Assembly (NCBI RefSeq): GCF_001667585.1
Contig: NZ_LZJZ01000068.1
Location: 1-64,000, forward strand
Length of the DNA stretch: 64,000 bases
Source of the DNA: Mycobacterium sp. E2733
Lineage (GTDB): Bacteria > Actinomycetota > Actinomycetes > Mycobacteriales > Mycobacteriaceae
Reading direction: 5' to 3'
The translations under genes and the position numbers were made by a program. The first letter of the stretch is position 1. Each line of letters opens with the position of its first letter. The notes beneath the pieces are model-generated. The model was not told where the DNA came from, made no database searches, and saw nothing but the letters and a program-made list of their open reading frames with translations. Below, one piece after another: positions 45,749 through 52,822 of the stretch.

Positions 45749-46909
45749 TTACTGATCTGAAGGTATCTTGCGCCTGAACCATATGCGGCCACGGTTTGGC
45801 TCCGCGGGCATAGGAGTAAGCGGATTCTCTGGAAATGGGAGACCTAAAGGGGGCGGGAGCCCGGGGGCAACATAGCTCCGGATTGCGGCATCGCAAACCG
45901 AGTAGCCCCAATTTACCAGCTGATTGCGAGTCGAGGACTCGACTTTCGCTAACCGAGTCGGTATCAATGACAGTTCCCGCGTCACTTCTGGGTCCACGTC
46001 AAGAAGTGGGCTTTTCGACAAGAAGCTCTCATAAACGGTGTTGATTGCCCAGAAGGCGCCGTCTCTTTGCTTTTCCACAAGGAGAGACATGACTTCTCGG
46101 CGCCGGAGTCGTCTTACTTGCACATCGACGGTATTAAGAACGCGCAGAGTACCTCGAAACCAATCTTTTTTTGGGCTAGATTGTTGGTTGAATGTACCGC
46201 CGCCATCACTAATGAAGATGGTGCGGCAATTCTTGAGGACCGGCTCCACCCCTAGATTGTCATATACTCCGCCATCCGTGAGCTGGAGCGGCGATCGTCC
46301 CGGAATATCAAGCAGCGTTGGTGACAAAAAAGGTGGAAAAGCCGAGCTTGCTGCTACCGCTTTCGCCAAAGGAATTTTCGGTAGGTCAACAGCCTCGGAT
46401 TTCCAATCACGCATATACGGCTTACTGAATCGCCATAAGGCGCCGTTGGTGAGGTTCGTAGCCAGGAATACAAATCGGGGACCCTCGTCGTCGTTTGGTA
46501 GATCCTGAAGCGTTGCACCCTTGTATAGGTGTTTGTCGTAAGCCTTCTCAATTCTATTCGAAATTGAGCCGGGCAGGAAAGCCCCTCCGACGATGCCTGC
46601 AACATCAACCGTCTTGGCGGCAAAGCCTAAAATAGGATTCTGTAACTTCTCCTCGAAGTTCGTAGCCACGCCCTCATTGTTGAATTGGAGCTGTCTCCAT
46701 ACCATTCCGAGTCGGCCGGCGATGATTGATCCGCCCGAGACCGACGAAACCCGAGTCAGCTTGCCGAACCACCCCGCTTCGTTGAGCCGTCGTAGGGCCC
46801 CGAGGTGGAAGAGCATCGCTCTGTAGCCGCCACCCGACAAGCACAAGCCGACTCCACTTGCCGGTGACGCCCGTCGCGGGTCCTGGAGAGTCGGTGGATC
46901 CTCGGTCAC
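45749..46909 (-). CDS. patatin-like phospholipase
   Basis: About 386 residues. LCLSGGGYRAMLFHLGAL (anion hole, about 24-41), SSVSGGSIIAG (nucleophile Ser near 58) and LTDGGVYDNLG (Asp of the dyad, near 213) identify a patatin-fold lipid acyl hydrolase. The GTG at 46909 follows GGGGGGA at good spacing. It stands opposite the MBL gene, tail to tail with a 66-bp gap. Patatin enzymes such as CapV are membrane-destroying effectors in CBASS, but no cyclic-nucleotide synthase is nearby, so a similar role here is only a suggestion. Confidence 0.85.
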   Translation of the reverse strand: MTEDPPTLQDPRRASPASGVGLCLSGGGYRAMLFHLGALRRLNEAGWFGKLTRVSSVSGGSIIAGRLGMVWRQLQFNNEGVATNFEEKLQNPILGFAAKTVDVAGIVGGAFLPGSISNRIEKAYDKHLYKGATLQDLPNDDEGPRFVFLATNLTNGALWRFSKPYMRDWKSEAVDLPKIPLAKAVAASSAFPPFLSPTLLDIPGRSPLQLTDGGVYDNLGVEPVLKNCRTIFISDGGGTFNQQSSPKKDWFRGTLRVLNTVDVQVRRLRRREVMSLLVEKQRDGAFWAINTVYESFLSKSPLLDVDPEVTRELSLIPTRLAKVESSTRNQLVNWGYSVCDAAIRSYVAPGLPPPLGLPFPENPLTPMPAEPNRGRIWFRRKIPSDQ

Positions 46910-47324
46910 GACAAGTCCCCCCAAAAATAGCGTCGCGCGATCGATTATGCCTCGTCCACGACGCCATGGTGGCGGCAATGGCAGGACGTGGGTGGACAGA
47001 AGCTGAAATGGGCAGCCGATGGCGCGAGCACAAGGAACAGTCAGAGTTACATCGACCGTCGCAGCACAAGAAATTGGGTTTCAGCCATTCATGCACAATC
47101 ACCGGCTGATCGTCCGGCGCCATCCGTCGGCCGGTTGATGATTGATATCAGGTGACGGTGTTTCGTTGTGTCCTCTGTAACGTCCCGCTCGAGGAGTCCG
47201 CCAGAGTGAAGGGCGGCTTGGGGCGGAACAAGGTCATGCGGTACCGAGAACTGATTGTCGCGTGGGCGTCGGCTTCGAAGCTGCCGCGGGTTCGGCCCGA
47301 CGGGTCCGCTCGAAGAGGTTGCGT
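46910..47324. other. gap between patatin and integrase genes
   Basis: About 415 bp with no recognisable gene. It contains the patatin promoter region and follows the integrase stop. Confidence 0.45.
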
Positions 47325-48731
47325 TTAATGGGCTCGACGCATCGGAACGACGTTCGGCGAAGCCGGGCGGCTCATCGCTTCAAGCGCTGCCATGGTCTCA
47401 GCGTGGTCGTCATCGAACAAATGCGTATAGATCGCGAGGGTCGTGGTGACCTTCGCATGTCCCATGAATCGGCTCAGCTGCAACGGCGGGATACCGGCAG
47501 CTACGCACAGGCTGGCATAGGTGTGCCGCAACGCGTGAAATTTGAGCGCGGGTGGCAACACGGGATCCGCGCCGCCAAGGCGGTTGGCGCGTAAAACCGC
47601 AGGCCGGAAAACCGCCTTGTAAAACGTCTGGTGCCGCAGCATCGCCGACCAGTTCACCACTAGCCGTTCGACGGCCTGATCGGCTGAGAGCGCAGCCAAG
47701 GCGTCAACGGCGGTCGGCACGATCCGCTTCCCATCAGCGTCGGTAGCGCGTTTGCCCATCGGCTTGGACGGTTTCAACGTCACCTCACAAAACATGGCCG
47801 CGGTTGGATCGTCGCGGCGAGGATGGGCGGCGAGATAGTCGCGCAGACGCTCGGTCGTGGCAGCCATCAGCGGCACCCGACGACGTGAGCCTTTGGTCTT
47901 GGGGGTGTCATAAATGAGGGCGCCGTCAATCGCGATCACCGTCCGCTCGACGCGCAGCACGCCCGGTTTGGTCGGTGCGTTTGGGTTGATCGACCGCTCC
48001 GGAAGCTCAACGTCGCCGACTTGCAGCCCCGCCAGCTCGGCGGCCCGCAGACCGGACCACGCGGCCAGGTGAACCATCACGTTGCACGGCCAAGGTGTGG
48101 CTGCTTCAAGCGCGGCGACCTGAGCGGCGGTGAGGAAAACGTTGGGATCGTCGACCACGCCGGGTGTCCCACCTGCCGCGCTGCGCTCGCTCGGAAGCTT
48201 GACGTGATCGGCCGGGTTGACCGTGAGCCGACCGTCTGCCACTGCCTGCGAAAGTATCTGTCGCACGACGAAATAATGGTGTCTTACCGTCGACGTCGAC
48301 TTGCCGGCCTCGGTGAGCTTGCCGAGCCAATCCGCTATGTCTGCGCGCATGATCTCGTTAACTCGTCGGCGGCCGAAGGTCTCCGCTATCGACAGCTCGG
48401 CGGTGCTGACACCGTCAGAGTTGCGGCGGGCTCTGGTCTTGCCTGACAACAGGTTTACGTATTCGGCACGGGTGCGTGGCTTAAGATCGTGACGGCTGGC
48501 GAGCCATTGCATAGCAACCACACCGAAGGTTTCACGGCCAAGTTCGCGCAAGCTTGCAGGCGACTGGCCGTGCGCCAGTTGCGCTTTCACCTGGTCGAGC
48601 TTGTCTTGCGCTAGTTCGCGCGTGTCGAACGTCTCGCGGTATTCGCGATTACGTTCGTACCAGACCGCTTGGTAGCGCTTTACCGGTTTGCCATTAACGC
48701 GGCGCGATGATTGGCGGACTCGGATGTGCAT
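47325..48731 (-). CDS. tyrosine site-specific integrase (element 2)
   Basis: About 468 residues and homologous to the element 1 integrase, with matching blocks GVVDDPNVFLTAAQVAAL, SGLRAAELAGLQVGDV (first Arg), HALRHTYASLCVAAG and the Tyr in AIYTHLFDD. The ATG at 48731 is preferred over a frame-extended start. Similarity to integrase 1 suggests the same or a related tRNA-Gly target, which would explain tandem elements. It is the last gene of the second minus-strand replication module. Confidence 0.92.
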   Translation of the reverse strand: MHIRVRQSSRRVNGKPVKRYQAVWYERNREYRETFDTRELAQDKLDQVKAQLAHGQSPASLRELGRETFGVVAMQWLASRHDLKPRTRAEYVNLLSGKTRARRNSDGVSTAELSIAETFGRRRVNEIMRADIADWLGKLTEAGKSTSTVRHHYFVVRQILSQAVADGRLTVNPADHVKLPSERSAAGGTPGVVDDPNVFLTAAQVAALEAATPWPCNVMVHLAAWSGLRAAELAGLQVGDVELPERSINPNAPTKPGVLRVERTVIAIDGALIYDTPKTKGSRRRVPLMAATTERLRDYLAAHPRRDDPTAAMFCEVTLKPSKPMGKRATDADGKRIVPTAVDALAALSADQAVERLVVNWSAMLRHQTFYKAVFRPAVLRANRLGGADPVLPPALKFHALRHTYASLCVAAGIPPLQLSRFMGHAKVTTTLAIYTHLFDDDHAETMAALEAMSRPASPNVVPMRRAH

Positions 48732-48964
48732 AGCGATTTTCCGTTCGCGGAGGGGCCTAACCAAAGCGTAACAGAGAGAAAAGCTGAATACGTGGCCAGA
48801 TCTAGAGCTGGGGAACCGCCATACTATGCACGCCTACAACAGCTTTCGTGTTATGACGCTTAGTTAACACTCCTAACCTGACCGTATTTTGACCGTGTGG
48901 ATGCGGATTTTGCCCGCTCAGCCGCGTCCTGACGACTTCGGAATTAGATCGGTCCTGCACCTCA

Positions 48965-49456
48965 TCAGCCGTTCGGGTCAGCATCAAGAAGAGAGTCCTC
49001 ATCAATATCAAACGGAAAGTTGTCATCGGTTTTCGGCTCGGGCGGCGGGTCAGCTACAACTACTTTCCAGCCGGGCGGATGAGAAGCGATTTGGTGAACA
49101 GCTTCGTAGATGGTCTCGAAGTCGCCGGTGAGTTTGGCAATGCAGGGCATGTCGCCCTCGCCCAACTTTTGAGGAACGGGCGTGGTGCTGGCGTTTGCAG
49201 TCTGCTCTATGCTCACCACCGACGTGCCATCCGAGTACGTGGGCTCGTTGCACATGTAGTGCACAGTCGCGACATCGATCACGCTGCCAATGTCATAAAG
49301 CATGTCGCACAACAGCTGACCTTCATCGGGCTCGATGGTCGCGCCTGTCCTGGCGAGCTGATTGAGTCTTTTCTTCACGCGGCCAACCAAAAGCATGCCC
49401 GTGGCAAAGAGGTACTTTGCTTGATCTTCCTCGCTTGCGTTGTTGTCGTAAATCAT
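48965..49456 (-). CDS. unknown acidic protein (element 2)
   Basis: A 163-residue acidic protein (MIYDNNASEEDQAKYLFATG), not recognised. Helical N-terminal part, then a region ending in a very acidic tail. It lies between the integrase and the HGG-protein genes, taking the place of the resolvase and zinc-ribbon genes of element 1. No signal or membrane segment. Confidence 0.55.
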   Translation of the reverse strand: MIYDNNASEEDQAKYLFATGMLLVGRVKKRLNQLARTGATIEPDEGQLLCDMLYDIGSVIDVATVHYMCNEPTYSDGTSVVSIEQTANASTTPVPQKLGEGDMPCIAKLTGDFETIYEAVHQIASHPPGWKVVVADPPPEPKTDDNFPFDIDEDSLLDADPNG

Positions 49457-49555
49457 GTTGCGCTCCTTCGTCTCAGCTTGGTCTGTTCAGGTTGCGGCGG
49501 CACTCAATGTGGCTGCAGCAGTGAGCTGCTAGCGACGGATGTGGTTGGACTCTGT

Positions 49556-50131
49556 TTACCCTTCTCGTTCTCCGCCGGCGGGATGCCGGTGAATTCTTCT
49601 GTGTGGTTGGTGCGCGACAATCTTGGCGTCGATTGGCTCGCCTTCTGCGGCGGGCAGCTCTCGCGGACGATCCGCCAGCGGTCGTCTGTCATCGGCTTCG
49701 GAATCATCGGGGATGCCCAGCGATCGACGGAACTCCGCGCGTGAGCCGGATTCGACTGAACCCAAGCCATCAAAGATCTGCTCATACGGTTTGGGCGGCC
49801 CCACTTCCACTTCGACGGCAGACTTCGCGGAAACGCCGCCACGGTCCAACGCATCTTTGATTGCCGAGAGCCGCACCGATTCCGAAACGTTCGGGTCAGT
49901 CGCCATCTTCAATAATTCGCGCGCGAGTCGGTCCGACGCTTCCTCGAGCCGTTCGCGGGCTTTGCGCTTCACCTGCGGCGCCTTTGCTCCGTGGAAGTCA
50001 CATACGTTGGTGCCGCGGCGGGCGGCGTTCTTGCACCGGTCGCCGTTCTTCCTGTGCGCGGTACAACGCCGCTCGGGGTGGGCGCTGCGTGCCCATCTGT
50101 CGATGGGTTCACATTTCGATAGGTCACTCAT
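49556..50131 (-). CDS. HGG-motif zinc-finger protein (element 2)
   Basis: About 191 residues. CTAHRKNGDRCKNAA followed by NVCDFHGAKAP reproduces the zinc module of the element 1 protein, although the second Gly of HGG is Ala here. A helical AIKDALDRGGVSAKSAVEV segment also matches. The C-terminal part is divergent and low in complexity. Its place between integrase and primase-polymerase is the same as in element 1. Confidence 0.75.
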   Translation of the reverse strand: MSDLSKCEPIDRWARSAHPERRCTAHRKNGDRCKNAARRGTNVCDFHGAKAPQVKRKARERLEEASDRLARELLKMATDPNVSESVRLSAIKDALDRGGVSAKSAVEVEVGPPKPYEQIFDGLGSVESGSRAEFRRSLGIPDDSEADDRRPLADRPRELPAAEGEPIDAKIVAHQPHRRIHRHPAGGEREG

Positions 50132-50257
50132 CGTCTTTCCCTCCTATTTCGGAGATTTCGGTGTGGAGTCTCGGTGACAGACAGCAGAACTGTGAGCGCC
50201 AGACACGCTCTCTTCGGCATCGCGCGGTTCTGGATTAGCGACCGAATCTCATCTATA

Positions 50258-50336
50258 GAGAGAGCGATCGTGAGTTTCGCTCTCTCGCTGGCCCGAATCT
50301 CAGGCATGAAGCGCAAAGCGAGTTTCGTGCCTGAGA
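50258..50336. repeat. paired inverted repeats, candidate origin of element 2
   Basis: Two hairpins sit in the 337-bp gap between the HGG and primase-polymerase genes: AGAGAGCGA (50258-50266) with TCGCTCTCT (50276-50284), and ATCTCAGGCA (50296-50305) with TGCCTGAGAT (50327-50336). GAGTTTCG recurs at about 50271 and 50319. The position matches the iteron region of element 1. A 118-residue minus-strand frame covers the gap but lacks any recognisable motif. Confidence 0.45.
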
Positions 50337-50468
50337 TGCGACTTCGGCCACAAACTTGTACTCCCCCAAACGCCGCAAGAATCGGGCAACTTTCGCCCCG
50401 CGGTCGACCCTCGCGATGACAATCGTTCCTAACCTGCGGCTTCCCAGACAGGTATCGAAACTCATTCA

Positions 50469-52670
50469 TTAAGGGACCACCCACCGCGGACCCCTAGCAC
50501 CCCCGCCAGGCCCACCCCGCTGGCCATCGATCTTTTTCAAAAGGGCACGTTCAACGAGCTTGTCTAAAAGGCGCTTGACTGCCTGCGAATGGGCCCGCCA
50601 CGTGTCGTCGGCGCGTGTCGTCCCTCGCACAGCGCGAACCGCATCGTCGAGCGTCATGCCATCCTTTCCGCTTGTAACCGCGAGGTTCATGAGGATCGTC
50701 ATGGGTTCGCCGCCGTTCGCGCGCCCGGTGGCATGGTCGAAGTTGACCGCCAGTGGCCCCACCCGCTCCCGAATGGGCTTAAGGTGTCGCAACTCGACCG
50801 ACCGCGCACCTGGCTCACCCCAGAGCAACACCACCGACCCTTGTCCAGCGGTGAGCCAGGTGCTGCCGTACACGTCGGCGAGCTTGTCCGGCTTGAAATT
50901 ACCGACCGTAGGCTTGCGTTGATGATGGTTGCCGACGGTGTCAGTACCGTTGGCCAGGATCAGTTGCACCGTGGTGTTGAACGCCAAACCGGCCTCATCG
51001 GTGACGATGCTAGTGAGCATATCTTTCACCGAATCGAAGACGACCACACCGGGATCCCGACCCTCCTCAGCGACCCATTGCGCGAACCTTTCGGGGTCGA
51101 GGTCAGCTTTGAACGGAGGTTGTTTGGGCCAGACGATCAGTTGCCGCTTTAGCTTGGCGACCTCGTCTTCATCGAGTTTGCTTGGATCCACCATGCGTAA
51201 TAACGAATCGTGAATCTGGTCGGGCCGGTCCATGGCGAGGTATAGCACCGGTCGATCGTCTTCGGCGACGGTATGGTCGAAGAGTATCGCCGGGATCAAC
51301 CCCATGCGTGCAAGTATCAATCGCTGTGCCACAGTGGATTTTCCGACGCCCTGCGGGCCGCAGATTAACAGCCCTTGACCACGCGCCCACAACAGTTTGC
51401 TCCCGTCGCCCCACAACGGTGTGTGCTCGGGCCGGCTGGTGAGAAATTGGAGCCCATCCATTGCACCGCCGCTTTGCGCTTCTGTTAGCCGATGAGCGAT
51501 AAGCCGGTGGACTTCCCGCGATCCGGCGTCCTCGACTAGTCGACGCCGGGTCGCATCCCAGACGTGCTCGGCAAACTTGGAATCGTCAGGGTCAGCGTAT
51601 CTTTCGAAAATGTCAGCTTTCGCGGCCTCGAAGTCTCTGACATTAAAATCCTGGGTGTTCGCGTGATTCATCGCGACGCGCCCTTGCGTGTCGTAACCGA
51701 ATCGCCGTGGGCTGTAGGCGAAACTACGGTGCTGAAGGTAGGCAAAGCGGCTGACCGCCAGACCCGCTATGCAAGTGCACTGCGGCGGGGTGTATCGCGC
51801 GCCGATTCCGGCGGCCTGATCCACGATGGCTTTGATCTTGCGCAACGCACCGAGCCGCGATCGTAAGACCTCACTTATCAGTTCATCGATACCGCGCTTG
51901 TGGCGTTCAGTCACGTCGTTTGCCCAAAGATATTCGATGTCGTTGATCGACCGAACCCATCCGGTGTGACCTTCGGCGGCGAGGTTGAAGATTTCCCAAT
52001 GGGCGTCACGGATCTTGTCGTGCGACGTCGGCTCCAATGCAATGGCTGCGGCCCACCGGTCGCGCGCACGTCTGGTCGCTGCGCACATCGCCACCGCGTC
52101 ACCATCGTTGAAGGTCTCATCGGCCCACACATAAATCTCGTCGTCATCGGCGTCCATGTCGATGGGTTGTTCAGTTCTCAGGATCCGGTTTTGAGTGAGG
52201 TGATCGACCCACACATCGGGTAGTACGGGAAGCGTTGCCGCGTCTGGAATCTGATCGGTGAAGCTCACTCCGTCGGGCCGACACCCCGGCGGGTAAAGGT
52301 GATACTGCCGCCCCTCGGGATGGATCGACGGCCATACCACTGCATAGCAGTGGCCGCGCCAGATGATCTCGATGTCGCCCTTGGCTCCGTCCCTCCGCGG
52401 GTCGCGCCAATGCAGACCGGCCGAAACGCGAAAGAGCCTGATACCAGAAATGCCGTCGTGACGTGAACTGGAAATCACCGTTTCGGTCAGCGGCCCCAGT
52501 TGACGTTCCAGCTCGGCGAGCAGCTCGCCACCGCGCTTCACTTTGGCAGTCAGCCCACGGCCTGAAACGTAATGGTCCACGTCAATGCCGATGACTTCCC
52601 AGAGCTGGCTACCGACCGTGAGCGTGAAGCCGAGCCAGATGCCAATATTGGCGTTGGGGTGCAATTCCAT
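50469..52670 (-). CDS. primase-polymerase/ATPase (element 2), N-terminally degraded
   Basis: The open part encodes 733 residues: prim-pol metal motif IGIDVDHY near residue 27, the YAVVWPSIHPEGRQY block, and a RecA-like ATPase with Walker A CGPQGVGKST (about 437-446) and VLYLAMDRPDQI. Compared with the element 1 homologue about 80 N-terminal residues are missing. The same frame continues upstream with plausible protein sequence but is broken by TAG codons at 52719-52721 and 52770-52772. The shortened product may be inactive in priming. Confidence 0.75.
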   Translation of the reverse strand: MELHPNANIGIWLGFTLTVGSQLWEVIGIDVDHYVSGRGLTAKVKRGGELLAELERQLGPLTETVISSSRHDGISGIRLFRVSAGLHWRDPRRDGAKGDIEIIWRGHCYAVVWPSIHPEGRQYHLYPPGCRPDGVSFTDQIPDAATLPVLPDVWVDHLTQNRILRTEQPIDMDADDDEIYVWADETFNDGDAVAMCAATRRARDRWAAAIALEPTSHDKIRDAHWEIFNLAAEGHTGWVRSINDIEYLWANDVTERHKRGIDELISEVLRSRLGALRKIKAIVDQAAGIGARYTPPQCTCIAGLAVSRFAYLQHRSFAYSPRRFGYDTQGRVAMNHANTQDFNVRDFEAAKADIFERYADPDDSKFAEHVWDATRRRLVEDAGSREVHRLIAHRLTEAQSGGAMDGLQFLTSRPEHTPLWGDGSKLLWARGQGLLICGPQGVGKSTVAQRLILARMGLIPAILFDHTVAEDDRPVLYLAMDRPDQIHDSLLRMVDPSKLDEDEVAKLKRQLIVWPKQPPFKADLDPERFAQWVAEEGRDPGVVVFDSVKDMLTSIVTDEAGLAFNTTVQLILANGTDTVGNHHQRKPTVGNFKPDKLADVYGSTWLTAGQGSVVLLWGEPGARSVELRHLKPIRERVGPLAVNFDHATGRANGGEPMTILMNLAVTSGKDGMTLDDAVRAVRGTTRADDTWRAHSQAVKRLLDKLVERALLKKIDGQRGGPGGGARGPRWVVP

Positions 52671-52718
52671 CCATTCGGCGAGCGTCTCGTCGTCGGCGCA
52701 GCTGCGTCGTGGCGAGTA

Positions 52719-52800
52719 CTACGTCGGAGTTTCAGCAGGCCGCAGAATCGCGTCGCCGTTTTCGGCGTACTAGTGGTGTATCGCCTGTCGTCGGCGTAAA
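52719..52800 (-). pseudogene. remnant N-terminus of the element 2 primase gene
   Basis: In frame with the downstream primase, this stretch reads YAENGDAILRPAETPT between two TAG stops, followed by a second readable stretch ending DDETLAEW before the first Met of the open frame. YAENG-AIL is the style of prim-pol N-termini. It appears to be a decayed and internally shortened beginning of the gene. Confidence 0.45.
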
Positions 52801-52822
52801 GCTTCCGTAACTGCGCATCCTG

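Noticed and set aside
42284..46909. CBASS as an explanation of the patatin gene
   Set aside because: No CD-NTase-like cyclase (GS-x-D-D motif) or accessory CBASS gene is seen nearby.
50128..50484. A 118-residue minus-strand frame between HGG and primase genes
   Set aside because: It has a TAATG junction to the primase stop, but it has no recognisable motif and covers two perfect hairpins. I treat the gap as a candidate origin.
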